From assembly GCF_965230735.1 (NCBI RefSeq), contig NZ_OZ246016.1, positions 3,596,001 through 3,660,000 on the forward strand: a stretch of 64,000 nucleotides of DNA, given 5' to 3'. Position numbers and translations under genes: made by a program. Below, piece after piece: positions 34,593 through 43,683 of the stretch (position 1 is its first letter; each line of letters begins with the position of its first letter). This DNA comes from Motiliproteus sp965230735. GTDB lineage: Bacteria > Pseudomonadota > Gammaproteobacteria > Pseudomonadales > Balneatricaceae. The notes under the pieces were generated by a model, which saw only the letters and a list, made by a program, of their open reading frames with translations, was not told the DNA's origin and did not search any database.

Positions 34593-35645
34593 ATGAGCAA
34601 CTCTAACGAATCCATCAGTTACAAAGATGCAGGTGTTGATATCGACGCCGGTAACGCGCTGGTCGAGCGCATCAAAGGAGTGGCCAAGCGCACCCGTCGT
34701 CCGGAAGTGATGGCTGGTCTGGGCGGCTTCGGCGCCCTGTGCGAACTGCCGGCCGGTTACAAGCAGCCGGTTCTGGTGTCCGGCACCGACGGCGTCGGCA
34801 CCAAGCTGCGTCTGGCGATGGACCTGAACAAGCACGACAAAATCGGTATCGATCTGGTTGCCATGTGCGTCAACGACCTGGTGGTCGCTGGTGCCGAGCC
34901 GCTGTTCTTCCTCGACTACTACGCCACCGGCAAGCTGAATGTCGATATCGCTGCTGACGTGGTTACCGGTATCGGTGAAGGCTGCGAACTGTCCGGTTGC
35001 GCGCTGGTCGGTGGTGAGACCGCCGAGATGCCCGGCATGTACGAAGGCGAAGACTACGACTTGGCCGGTTTCTGTGTCGGCGTGGTCGAAAAAGACGAGA
35101 TCATCGACGGCTCCAAGGTCAGCGTCGGCGACACCCTGATCGGTCTGACCGCCTCCGGTCCGCACTCCAACGGCTACTCGCTGATCCGCAAGATCATCGA
35201 AGTCCGTGGTGCCGACATCAACGCTCCGTTCGGCGACGGTACTCTGGGCGATGCACTGCTGGCGCCGACCCGGATCTACGTTAAGCCGCTGTTGAAGCTG
35301 ATCCGCGAGTCCCAGGTCAACGCTCTGTCCCACATCACCGGTGGTGGTCTGCTGGAGAACATCCCCCGCGTCCTGCCCGAGTCCGCCAAAGCAGTCATCG
35401 ACGTCAACAGCTGGCAGCGCCCGGAGATCTTCAACTGGCTGCAGCAGCAGGGCAACGTCGAAGCGCGCGAGATGTACCGTACCCTGAACTGCGGTATCGG
35501 CATGGTGATCGCGGTTCCGGCCGACAAGACCGACGAAGCCCTGGCGCTGCTGAAGGGCGAAGGTGAAGACGCGATCATCATCGGCTCGATCCAGGCTGCC
35601 ACCGACGGCGAAGAGCAGGTCGAGCTGCAAGGGCTGGGTAACTGA
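34593..35645 (+). CDS. purM: phosphoribosylformylglycinamidine cyclo-ligase
   Basis: A 350-residue AIR synthetase, step five of purine synthesis. Visible blocks are SYKDAGVDIDAGNALVERIK, ATP-loop VSGTDGVGTKLRLA, DLVAMCVNDLVVAGAEPLFFLDYYATGKL, GGETAEMPGMY and SHITGGGLLENIPRVLP. Length is standard. A -10-like TAGAAT lies at 34521-34526. The stop codon overlaps the purN ATG by one base, so the two are translationally coupled. The antisense strand is open for 348 codons as a codon-bias shadow. Confidence 0.97.
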   Translation: MSNSNESISYKDAGVDIDAGNALVERIKGVAKRTRRPEVMAGLGGFGALCELPAGYKQPVLVSGTDGVGTKLRLAMDLNKHDKIGIDLVAMCVNDLVVAGAEPLFFLDYYATGKLNVDIAADVVTGIGEGCELSGCALVGGETAEMPGMYEGEDYDLAGFCVGVVEKDEIIDGSKVSVGDTLIGLTASGPHSNGYSLIRKIIEVRGADINAPFGDGTLGDALLAPTRIYVKPLLKLIRESQVNALSHITGGGLLENIPRVLPESAKAVIDVNSWQRPEIFNWLQQQGNVEAREMYRTLNCGIGMVIAVPADKTDEALALLKGEGEDAIIIGSIQAATDGEEQVELQGLGN

Positions 35646-36319
35646 TGCAGGCGGCAGCTCCTGAGAAGCCGCAGATCCTGGTACTGATCTCCGGCGGCGG
35701 CACCAACCTGCAGGCGATCATCGACGCGGTCAAAGCCGAACAGATCGATGCTGAGATCTGCGCGGTGGTCAGCAACCGTCCCGACGTCAAAGGGCTACAG
35801 CGCGCCAAGGATGCCGGTATCGAAGCCGTTACTCTGGATCACACCGACTACACCAGTCGTGAGGCCTTCGACGCCGAACTGATCCACCTGATCGACGGTT
35901 TCCAGCCCGATCTGGTGGTATTGGCCGGTTTCATGCGGATTCTGACCGCCGACTTCACCCGCCGCTACGAAGGAAAAATGTTGAACATTCATCCTTCGTT
36001 GCTGCCCAAGTACCGCGGCCTGAAAACCCACCTGCGGGCGATTCAGGCCGGTGATAAGGAACACGGCGTCACCGTCCACTTCGTCACCGAAGAACTCGAC
36101 GGCGGCCCGCTGGTGATCCAGGCGATCGTCCCGGTCCTCAATGACGACAATCCGATCAGCCTGGCCGAACGGGTGCAGCAACAGGAGCACATCATCTATC
36201 CTTTGGCGGTCAAGTGGTTCTGCGAAGGCCGTTTGACCTACAACAACGGTCAGGCGTTGATGGATGGGCAGCCATTGCCCAGCAGCGGTTGCCAACTCGA
36301 TAGCCGCGAAAACGCCTGA
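35645..36319 (+). CDS. purN: phosphoribosylglycinamide formyltransferase
   Basis: A 224-residue GART enzyme using 10-formyl-THF. Motifs seen: LISGGGTNLQAIIDA (phosphate loop), catalytic NIHPSLLPKYRGLKTHLRA and the GVTVHFVTEELDGGPLVIQA block with the conserved Asp. It overlaps purM by one base. It ends 22 bp before the DUF3108 gene. Confidence 0.96.
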   Translation: MQAAAPEKPQILVLISGGGTNLQAIIDAVKAEQIDAEICAVVSNRPDVKGLQRAKDAGIEAVTLDHTDYTSREAFDAELIHLIDGFQPDLVVLAGFMRILTADFTRRYEGKMLNIHPSLLPKYRGLKTHLRAIQAGDKEHGVTVHFVTEELDGGPLVIQAIVPVLNDDNPISLAERVQQQEHIIYPLAVKWFCEGRLTYNNGQALMDGQPLPSSGCQLDSRENA

Positions 36320-36341
36320 CCCGCTAATTAAGAAGGGATCT

Positions 36342-37181
36342 ATGCTGCGCTTCACCTCGCTGAACCGCCGACCGGAGCTGCCGCTATTGCTGGCAGCTCT
36401 GCTGTTTCCCGCCATCGCACTAGCCGGTGGTGAACCAAAACCACAACCTGCCGCCGTAGCCCAACCGATGGTCGCCAATTCAACGCTGGCGGGAACCTCG
36501 GTGGTCAGCTCGTCCAAGGCCAAGCCGGCCAACCCGGAGACCGCGATCAGCCTGCAACCGTTTCGAGCCTTCTATCAGGCCGAGTTTGATCTGGGTATTC
36601 ATGTCAATGGCGAAGCGATCCGCGAGCTGACGCAAACGGCCGACGGCCAGTGGCAGCTGTCGATGAAAGCCTCTGCCATCGCTGCCAGCATCGATGAAAG
36701 CAGCCGTTTTGCGCTTGAGCAGGGGCGTGTCACCCCGCAGCACTATCACTACCAACGCAAGCTGTTGACCAAGAAGAAAACCATCGAGCATCGCTTCGAC
36801 TGGCCCAAACAGCAATTGACCAGCAGCATCAAAGGCGATCAACAGCAGTTGCCGCTGCAACCCGGTACCCTTGATAAGGTCGGTTTTCAGATTCAGTTGT
36901 GGCAGGACATCAAGGGCGGCGCCAACGAAGCCACCTACCCGGTTGCCGATGGCCGTCAGATCAAGACCTACGAGTTCGACCGTCTCGGCAGTGAGCGGAT
37001 CAGCACACCAGCGGGCGAATTCGACACCATCAAAGTCGCCCGCGATCGCGGTGATTCCAGTGCCCGTAAGACCTATATCTGGTTTGCCAGCGAGCTCGAT
37101 CATGTCATTGTGAAGCTGCAACAGATCGAGCCGGACGGCAAAAAGTACACCCTGGTATTGGAGCGGCTGGAGTCGCTCTGA
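36342..37181 (+). CDS. DUF3108 family exported protein
   Basis: A 279-residue protein with a signal peptide (hydrophobic LPLLLAALLFPAIALAGG). The DUF3108 domain follows: FRAFYQAEFDLGIHVNGEA, YHYQRKLLTKKKTIEHRFDW, LWQDIKGG and TYIWFASELDHVIVKLQQ. The family is predicted to be periplasmic, of unknown function. ATG 36342 follows AGAAGGG. It is the third gene of the purM-purN operon, a conserved arrangement in gammaproteobacteria. Confidence 0.88.
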   Translation: MLRFTSLNRRPELPLLLAALLFPAIALAGGEPKPQPAAVAQPMVANSTLAGTSVVSSSKAKPANPETAISLQPFRAFYQAEFDLGIHVNGEAIRELTQTADGQWQLSMKASAIAASIDESSRFALEQGRVTPQHYHYQRKLLTKKKTIEHRFDWPKQQLTSSIKGDQQQLPLQPGTLDKVGFQIQLWQDIKGGANEATYPVADGRQIKTYEFDRLGSERISTPAGEFDTIKVARDRGDSSARKTYIWFASELDHVIVKLQQIEPDGKKYTLVLERLESL

Positions 37182-37252
37182 GGCCCGTCGATCGACAGAG
37201 CCGATTCGCGCCATCGACAAACCGCCAGCCCCGCCACTGAAGGACAACGGTC

Positions 37253-38686
37253 ATGAGTGAAACCGCCCCGTCAACCGAAGCCAACCTGCGTAAGACCAAG
37301 ATCATCTGCACCATCGGCCCGGTCAGTCAGAGCCTGGAGATGCTGCAGAAGCTCTACGATGCCGGCATGAACGTGGTGCGGCTGAACATGTCCCACGGCG
37401 ACCACGAATCCCATGCCAAAGTGATCAAGGCGATCCGGACTCTGAACAAGCGGGTCAAGCACCCGATTCCGATTCTGCTCGACACCCAGGGCCCGGAGAT
37501 CCGTACCGGCGACATCGCCAACGAGCTGAAGCTCAAGCAGGGCGATGTGATTTCGGTCTCGGTCCGCGGCAGCGAAGACGTCGAGCAGACCTCGATCCAC
37601 GTCAACTACGACGATCTGGTCGACAGTGTCCAGATCGGCGATCGAATCACCGTCGACAACGGCCTGATCAATCTCGATGTACTGAGCAAGGACAACCGCA
37701 ACCTGCAGTGCAAGGTGGTCGACGGCGGTGTGCTGAAGAGTAAGCGCCACGTCAACCTGCCCGGCATCCGGGTCAACCTGCCGGCCATCACCTCCAAAGA
37801 CCGCCGCGACATAGCCTTCGCGATGGAACAGGAGCTGGATTACATCGCGTTGTCATTCGTGCGCGAGGCCGACGATATCCGCCAGCTACGCGAACTACTC
37901 GGCCCTAAGGCCAACAAGATCAAGATCATCGCCAAGATCGAAGATCAGGAAGGGGTCCGTAACCTGGAAGAGATCATCGACGAGGCCGACGGCGTAATGG
38001 TGGCCCGGGGTGACCTGGGGGTTGAGATCCATATCGAGCAGCTGCCCAACGTGCAGCGCAAGATGGTCCGCCTCTGTATCGAGCGTGGTAAGCGGGTTAT
38101 CGTCGCCACCCATCTGCTCGAGTCGATGATCGAAAATCCGATCCCGACCCGTGCCGAAGTTACCGATGTGGCCAACGCCATCTACGAGGGGGTCGATGCG
38201 GTGATGCTGTCCGGCGAGACCACCGTCGGCAAGTACCCGGTCAAGTGCGTCGAAATCCTCGACCGCATCGCCGGCACCTCCGAAGTCGATCCCGGCCTTC
38301 ACTTTGCCCAGGGTCTGATCAAGACCGATGAGAAGCAGCACCTGGCCAGCGCCACTGTCGAGCTGGCCGAATCCCTCGGCGCCAAGGGGATCCTCGTCAT
38401 CACCCGCCGGGGCCTGATGGCCAACTATATCTGCAACTGCCGCCCCCACAACACACCGATCTACGCCTTTACCAATGACCCTCGCACCCGGCGCCAGTTG
38501 TTGTTGAACCGCTCGACCCATCCGTTCCGGATCGAGTTCAGCCGCGATCCGGAGAAGACCCTCAGCGCCGCCTTCGAGATTCTGAAGCTCAAAGCCGGTC
38601 TGCAAAGCGGCGACCAGGTGGTGGTGATCTCCGATATCCTGGCTGGTACCGGGGTCGACGCGGTACAGGTTCGCCAGCTACCTTGA
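37253..38686 (+). CDS. pyk: pyruvate kinase
   Basis: A 477-residue glycolytic enzyme converting phosphoenolpyruvate and ADP to pyruvate and ATP. Visible are KIICTIGPVSQ, NVVRLNMSHGDHESH, LLDTQGPEIRTGD, the active-site KIIAKIEDQEGV and MVARGDLGVEIHIEQLP, and ATHLLESMIENPIPTRAEVTDVANA. Length is standard. AAGGA precedes the ATG. The YgjP-like gene starts 8 bp after its stop. Confidence 0.97.
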   Translation: MSETAPSTEANLRKTKIICTIGPVSQSLEMLQKLYDAGMNVVRLNMSHGDHESHAKVIKAIRTLNKRVKHPIPILLDTQGPEIRTGDIANELKLKQGDVISVSVRGSEDVEQTSIHVNYDDLVDSVQIGDRITVDNGLINLDVLSKDNRNLQCKVVDGGVLKSKRHVNLPGIRVNLPAITSKDRRDIAFAMEQELDYIALSFVREADDIRQLRELLGPKANKIKIIAKIEDQEGVRNLEEIIDEADGVMVARGDLGVEIHIEQLPNVQRKMVRLCIERGKRVIVATHLLESMIENPIPTRAEVTDVANAIYEGVDAVMLSGETTVGKYPVKCVEILDRIAGTSEVDPGLHFAQGLIKTDEKQHLASATVELAESLGAKGILVITRRGLMANYICNCRPHNTPIYAFTNDPRTRRQLLLNRSTHPFRIEFSRDPEKTLSAAFEILKLKAGLQSGDQVVVISDILAGTGVDAVQVRQLP

Positions 38687-38693
38687 TCGCCCG

Positions 38694-39404
38694 ATGAGCA
38701 CACCGACGCTGCCGTTTGACTGGGAGGTCAAGTTTACCCGTCGTCGCGGCTCGATCGCGCTGCAGGTGCACCCGGACCGGGTCCGGGTGCTGGCCCCGAA
38801 GGGGACTGCACAACGGGAAATCCGGCAGCTGTTGCTCCAACGTCGCGATTGGCTCGAAGCCGCCCTGCTCAAGCACCAACAATATCCCTCGCAGACCAAG
38901 TGCTACCAGGATGGCGAAAGCTGGCTGATTGAAGGCCGCCCACACCGACTGGAGCTGGAGCTGGATCTGACCGCGGATTCGCAGGCCAGCCCCAATGTGC
39001 GACGTCTCGACCAACGCCTGATTCTGCAACTGTCCCCCGCCCAGGATGGGCCCGAACAACGCGCTCAAGCCCTGCGCGGCTGGTATCAGCAACAAGCCGA
39101 AGCGCACTGGCCGGAGAGGATCGATCACTGGGTCACGATCACCGGGCTGGAACCCAGCAGCTTGAAGATACGGCCCTATAAGAGTCGCTGGGGCAGCTGT
39201 ACCCAAGATGGCCGCATCAGCCTCAACACCCTGCTGGTAATGGCGCCGCCGGAGGTACTCGATTACGTCATCATCCACGAGCTCTGCCACCTGCGCCATC
39301 TGAACCACAGCCAGGCCTACTGGGATCTGGTCGCGCGCTTTTGTGACCAACCCAAACAGTACCGGCAATGGCTGCGCCGGCATTCGGAGCAACTTCGGTT
39401 CTGA
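38694..39404 (+). CDS. YgjP-like (DUF45/WLM) metallopeptidase-family protein
   Basis: A 236-residue protein with the zinc-binding HExxH-type motif VIIHELCHLRHLNHSQAYW and the upstream family block YKSRWGSCTQDGRISLNTLL. The N-terminal beta-rich part (VHPDRVRVLAPKGT) is also typical. It is predicted to be a cytosolic zinc protease of unknown substrate. It is tightly spaced behind pyk and likely cotranscribed. Confidence 0.87.
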   Translation: MSTPTLPFDWEVKFTRRRGSIALQVHPDRVRVLAPKGTAQREIRQLLLQRRDWLEAALLKHQQYPSQTKCYQDGESWLIEGRPHRLELELDLTADSQASPNVRRLDQRLILQLSPAQDGPEQRAQALRGWYQQQAEAHWPERIDHWVTITGLEPSSLKIRPYKSRWGSCTQDGRISLNTLLVMAPPEVLDYVIIHELCHLRHLNHSQAYWDLVARFCDQPKQYRQWLRRHSEQLRF

Positions 39405-39578
39405 TTCACCCCGGCTTTGATAGCCCAAGCACCAATCCAAACAGAGACTTAGGCTAACAATCCAGCCCTGGTGGTGGTCATCCACTGATCTGAATCAACG
39501 CCTAACGGGTAAGTAGCTGCTAACCTTTAAGGATATGTTTAACGGCAATTTTTGTAGTAACACCAAATGGAGGCGCAG

Positions 39579-39986
39579 ATGAACGATCTTCGTCTACATC
39601 CTCGAATTCCCTGCAGCCTGAGCGCCGAAGTCCACAACGATAGGGATGAGCCGATCAGCTGCCGTATCAGCAATATCTCGCCCGGTGGGATGATGTTGGA
39701 AGGCGGTCCCGAGCTGCGAGAGTTTGTCTTCTGCGGCCATCAAACCGATCGAGATCCACTTCGGCACGTCATCGAAATCAACGTCCTGATTAAGCTACCG
39801 GACCAGGCCCAACCCTTCCAGAGCCGCGCCCGGCTGCTGTATATCCGCCGCTTGTCGGAACTGCGCTTCAACCTCGGATTCCGCTTTGTCGCCATTGCCC
39901 AGTTGCAGGCCAAAGTAATGGAGGCCTATATCTTCAACAGTGGCTCCAACAGCCAGTTGCTGAGCAGCTCCTTCGGCGCCGGTTGA
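39579..39986 (+). CDS. PilZ domain protein
   Basis: A 135-residue single-domain protein. The c-di-GMP-binding signature is present as RLHPR near the N-terminus and the ISNISPGGMMLEG strand (DxSxxG-like). GGAGG just upstream fixes the start at ATG 39579 rather than 39567. It is a probable c-di-GMP effector, and two c-di-GMP turnover enzymes are encoded in the same window. The C-terminal 15 residues are Ser-rich and flexible. Confidence 0.82.
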   Translation: MNDLRLHPRIPCSLSAEVHNDRDEPISCRISNISPGGMMLEGGPELREFVFCGHQTDRDPLRHVIEINVLIKLPDQAQPFQSRARLLYIRRLSELRFNLGFRFVAIAQLQAKVMEAYIFNSGSNSQLLSSSFGAG

Positions 39987-40074
39987 ACATCGCCCGAAAC
40001 CGTCCTTAATCAGACGCTTCCCGTCCAGCTTAAGCCCGGTAAAATAGCGGCTCCAGATACAGCCGTGATCCAGT

Positions 40075-40839
40075 ATGTCCGAGCAATCCCATTTCGATCG
40101 CCTGTCCGAACGTTTCGGGCGCAACATCTACGATACCCCCAAAGGGCGCATCCGCCTGCACTTCCTGCAGCAGGACCTGCAGCCCCTGCTGGAGCGGGAC
40201 CGCGAGCTGTTGATTCTGGACGCCGGTGGTGGTCAGGGTCAGTTTGCCCGCCATTGCGCTGCACTGGGGCATCGCGTGATTCTGTGCGATCTGTCCGAGC
40301 AGATGCTTGAAGCCGCCGACCAACTCAATCGAGAGCAGGGACTGGAAGACCGGATCGAGCTGGTCAACAGCCCCATTGAAACCTTCTGCTATCAGGACCC
40401 ACGCAAGTTCGAACTGATCCTTTGTCATGCGGTGCTGGAATGGGTGCCAGCGTCGGAACCTGTATTACAGGCACTCTCGCAGCGACTGACTGATACAGGC
40501 TGTCTGTCGCTGATGTACTACAACCGCCACTCCATCGTGTTGCGCAACGCGCTTCGGGGTAACTTCAGGAAAGCGCTCAGTGATCAGTTTGGCGGAGATG
40601 GTGGCGGGCTGACACCCACCCATGCCCGGGAGCCGAAACAGATCGATGCCCAGCTAGCAGCACTGGGGATGAGGATCGAAGCCCAGCACGGGGTGCGCTG
40701 CTTCTACGACTACCTGCCCCCTAAGGTGCGCCAGACCTATGCGTTCGAAGATATTCTCGAGCTGGAGCAGCGCTTCCGGGATCAACTACCCTACTGCCAG
40801 ATGGCCCGCTATATCCACCTGATTGCGGCGAAAGACTAG
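40075..40839 (+). CDS. cmoM: tRNA 5-carboxymethoxyuridine methyltransferase CmoM
   Basis: A 254-residue class I methyltransferase aligning along its length with E. coli CmoM: RFGRNIYDTPKGRIRL, VLDAGGG-like ILDAGGGQGQFARH, LILCHAVLEWV, SLMYYNRHSIVLRNALRGNF and the C-terminal RYIHLIA. It methylates cmo5U34 of certain tRNAs to the methyl ester. The precursor enzymes CmoA and CmoB are encoded 5 kb downstream. The ribosome site is weak. Confidence 0.92.
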   Translation: MSEQSHFDRLSERFGRNIYDTPKGRIRLHFLQQDLQPLLERDRELLILDAGGGQGQFARHCAALGHRVILCDLSEQMLEAADQLNREQGLEDRIELVNSPIETFCYQDPRKFELILCHAVLEWVPASEPVLQALSQRLTDTGCLSLMYYNRHSIVLRNALRGNFRKALSDQFGGDGGGLTPTHAREPKQIDAQLAALGMRIEAQHGVRCFYDYLPPKVRQTYAFEDILELEQRFRDQLPYCQMARYIHLIAAKD

Positions 40840-40898
40840 CACGACCTTGGCTCGGCCCTCCTGGTCTGGTCCTCCCGTCACCGAGCCTCGCTTACCCG

Positions 40899-41630
40899 CT
40901 ACCCCGCCGGCTTCTTCCAGGTCAGGCACAGATCCGAATTGGTATGCAGCCGTTCAAGAATCGGCAGCAACTGTTCACGGCTATAGAGATCGCCATGATG
41001 ACGAGCCACAACCCGGTGGAAAGGCTCGAAACTCTCCCGTGGATTGAGGTTTTGATTCAGTCGCATCAGTTCCTGAACGCATCGGATATCCAGCCCCACA
41101 TCCAGACAGATATCTTCAATACGGCAGGAGGCGCAGTCCGGTTTCTGTATTTCAATTGCCGGCACCTGACTGACATCGGTCAGTGGAATCATCCGACCGA
41201 TCGAATCCGGCACCGCATCGAGCGACAGCTCGTTTGCCCACTCGACGCTAGTGCCCGACTCCGTCTTGCGGTGCTGGCGACGATTGACCACTCGAATTCT
41301 GAGTACCAATAACCCTGACCCCAGCAACAGCACTGCCGAGAGAAGCATCAGGATATCCTGGCGTAACCCGATCAACAGCAGCGCCGCGAGAATATAACCG
41401 AAAGGCAACAGCTCGTAGAGCGGATCATTCCAGTAGTGCCGATTGACAGGGGTTTGGGGAGAGCGGTGGTTGAGTCGCCGGTAATCCGAGCGCAGCACCC
41501 AGATCCAGGCACCCAGAAAATAGAGCAACAGGCCGATCACCAGCAGGACGCCACTGTAGAACAGCAGAATCCAAGCGCCGGACACCAGATAAAAATAGGG
41601 TTTTAACTCGTAAACCGATTTAGGTAGCAA
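40899..41630 (-). CDS. membrane protein with C-terminal Cys cluster, unknown
   Basis: A 243-residue protein I do not recognise. Three hydrophobic segments occupy about residues 12-46, 75-92 and 93-110. A cytosolic-type tail follows with a compact cysteine set CASCRIEDICLDVGLDIRC (Cys-x2-Cys-x5-Cys-x7-Cys), which could bind zinc or an Fe-S cluster. The start appears to be TTG 41630 behind GGAAG; there is no in-frame ATG before the first membrane segment. It converges on cmoM and is divergent from no close gene. Confidence 0.65.
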   Translation of the reverse strand: MLPKSVYELKPYFYLVSGAWILLFYSGVLLVIGLLLYFLGAWIWVLRSDYRRLNHRSPQTPVNRHYWNDPLYELLPFGYILAALLLIGLRQDILMLLSAVLLLGSGLLVLRIRVVNRRQHRKTESGTSVEWANELSLDAVPDSIGRMIPLTDVSQVPAIEIQKPDCASCRIEDICLDVGLDIRCVQELMRLNQNLNPRESFEPFHRVVARHHGDLYSREQLLPILERLHTNSDLCLTWKKPAG

Positions 41631-41777
41631 AACGACAACTTCCGTACATCACATGAACTGATTTGCTAAGTCCGCAATGTAACAGGCTTTTGTCGCCGAT
41701 AAGCAGGAAGTTGCGCTAAAACTGCTCGAAGTCAAATGATTACGACAAGTTTCAGAACCGGATCGGCTCGCCCCTCT

Positions 41778-43367
41778 CTAAACAGCGATTTTGGGTCCGA
41801 TTCTGCTCACCTGATTCCGTCCGGCCTGTTTCGCCTGGTAGAGCGCATCGTCTGCCGCTTGGATGATCGCCTGCTGATTATCGCCGGCGCTGGGATAGAG
41901 GGTGCAGACGCCAACACTGATGGTGACGAATTCGCAGATCTCCGAATAGTCGTGGGGAATTTCCAAGGCCTGTACTGCCGCTCGGCATCGCTCCGCCATA
42001 ACCAGGCTGTTGTCGGTGTCGGCCAGCACCAGCGCAAACTCTTCACCGCCGTAACGGGCTGCAAGGTCCCCCGGCCGACGGGTAACGGATTTCAACGCCC
42101 CGGCCACCGCCTGCAGGCACTCGTCCCCTTTCAGATGCCCGTAATGGTCGTTATAGGCTTTAAAGCAATCGACATCAGCGAAAATAAAGCTGATCGGCGC
42201 ATGATTCCTGATCGCCCTGAACCACTCCTTTTCAAGAAACTCATCCAGATGACGGCGATTAGCCAACTCGGTCAGACCGTCCGAGCGGCTCAGGGCTTCT
42301 AAATCCTGATTGGCCTGATTCAAAGCCAAGGTTTTTTCCCGAACGCGCTCCTCCACGATGGATGCGTGTCTTGCGGTGAAATAAACATAAAGCGCGATCA
42401 AACAGGTAAAGATCAGGCCTGCCATGCTTAGGAAAAGGCCGAAATTATCACTTCGCTGGGAGACGTAGGCGCTGGAGGGAGAGGCCTGAATAATCCAGTT
42501 GCGTCCCCACATCGCCGGAAGCTCCCTTTGGAACGCAATACGAGGATAGGGATTGCTCCCTTTGGGATCCGTGCTGAACAGCAATTCGGGCTGATCCGGC
42601 ACCGTGGTATCGATCAACTGAATATGGAACTCGGACCGTTTGTCTGCACTCAAGGAGCTGTTAACGATGTCGCCAATCCGGAACACCCCGAGCACGAAGC
42701 CTTTAATGTTGTCCTGCCGCCCCTTGACGGTCGCCGGCATACCGTTAAAGATCGGCAGCACCGCCAGAAAGCCCTTCTGCTGCTCTCCCCCCTGAATCAG
42801 ATTGATACTGGAGGTTGCCAGTGGAGACGCGGTCTGGATCGACTGATTCAGAGAGTTGATACGGGTCGGGCTTGAGCCCAGGTCGAAGCCAAGCGCCGTT
42901 TCATTACCCAGCAACGGCTCCAGATAGTAGACCGGGTAATACACCGATCTCTCTTCCACCGGGACCATAAAGCCCTGTGAATTTCGCTGTGTGAATTCAT
43001 AGCCGGGAATATGGCGCCGCATCGCTTCAACCACCCGTTCTTTCTGGTGATGAGGTACCTTCGGAATCCACTCCAGCGCCTGAATATTCGGGTGGCGGCT
43101 GAGTATTTCCCGGCTGACGTCACGGAATCGAGCCAGCCCCGGCGCCTGCGCTTGACCAAATAGGATGGAAAGCGAATGAAGTGTCTCGAAATTGGTCAGC
43201 AATTCCCGCTTGAGTAGCTCACCGCCCTCGATGATATCGGCCTGAAACTCACTGGCGATAGTCCGCTCTTCGGCTTGGTTAACCAGATAAGCTGTCGCTC
43301 CGGACAAGGTCACACCGGTCATGATGACACAACAGATGAGCAAACTGACTTTAATCGTTGGTCTCAT
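41778..43367 (-). CDS. CHASE-GGDEF diguanylate cyclase
   Basis: A 529-residue membrane protein. TM1 is near residues 7-27. A periplasmic CHASE domain follows (HPNIQALEWIPKV, YEFTQRNSQGFMVPVEERSVYYPVYYL, NETALGFDLGS). TM2 is near 320-342, with a short coiled linker to GGDEF. The A-site is ARYGGEEFALV, and an inhibitory I-site RPGD is intact just before it, so the enzyme should be an active, feedback-inhibited c-di-GMP synthase. ATG 43367 is chosen over 43403 because it begins directly before the membrane segment. Confidence 0.92.
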   Translation of the reverse strand: MRPTIKVSLLICCVIMTGVTLSGATAYLVNQAEERTIASEFQADIIEGGELLKRELLTNFETLHSLSILFGQAQAPGLARFRDVSREILSRHPNIQALEWIPKVPHHQKERVVEAMRRHIPGYEFTQRNSQGFMVPVEERSVYYPVYYLEPLLGNETALGFDLGSSPTRINSLNQSIQTASPLATSSINLIQGGEQQKGFLAVLPIFNGMPATVKGRQDNIKGFVLGVFRIGDIVNSSLSADKRSEFHIQLIDTTVPDQPELLFSTDPKGSNPYPRIAFQRELPAMWGRNWIIQASPSSAYVSQRSDNFGLFLSMAGLIFTCLIALYVYFTARHASIVEERVREKTLALNQANQDLEALSRSDGLTELANRRHLDEFLEKEWFRAIRNHAPISFIFADVDCFKAYNDHYGHLKGDECLQAVAGALKSVTRRPGDLAARYGGEEFALVLADTDNSLVMAERCRAAVQALEIPHDYSEICEFVTISVGVCTLYPSAGDNQQAIIQAADDALYQAKQAGRNQVSRIGPKIAV

Positions 43368-43683
43368 AAACGCTCTCAACTCTTGATCGGACAGCACGCA
43401 CACGCCCCCTGGCTACAGGGCCATGTGACTGTTTGTTCTATCAGAACTTCTGTTTTATGCCCAATACTTTCTGCATACCCGGACTGAGTCGAAGCCAGCA
43501 TCGCAGGCCGTATGGTCACCGCCGCACAGGATCTGCAACCTTGCACTACTCGGTACACCTATTGAGATGCGCCCATCGATCCATAGCCCTCAACAGCGCC
43601 TGAAGAGTGCTTCGCTCTGCCCTTAGACAACCACCCTGTCCGCCCGATAAACTCTTCGTTCAACGTCAGCGGAGGGCCGGTTA
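43368..43683. other. 316-bp divergent interval
   Basis: This region holds the promoters of the CHASE-GGDEF gene and the methyltransferase gene. A 13-bp palindrome GTTCT-ATC-AGAAC lies at 43435-43447. I see no convincing ORF or RNA gene. Confidence 0.4.

Noticed and set aside
34584..35630. 348-codon open frame antisense to purM
   Set aside because: Shadow of the purM codon pattern; no ribosome site or family signature.
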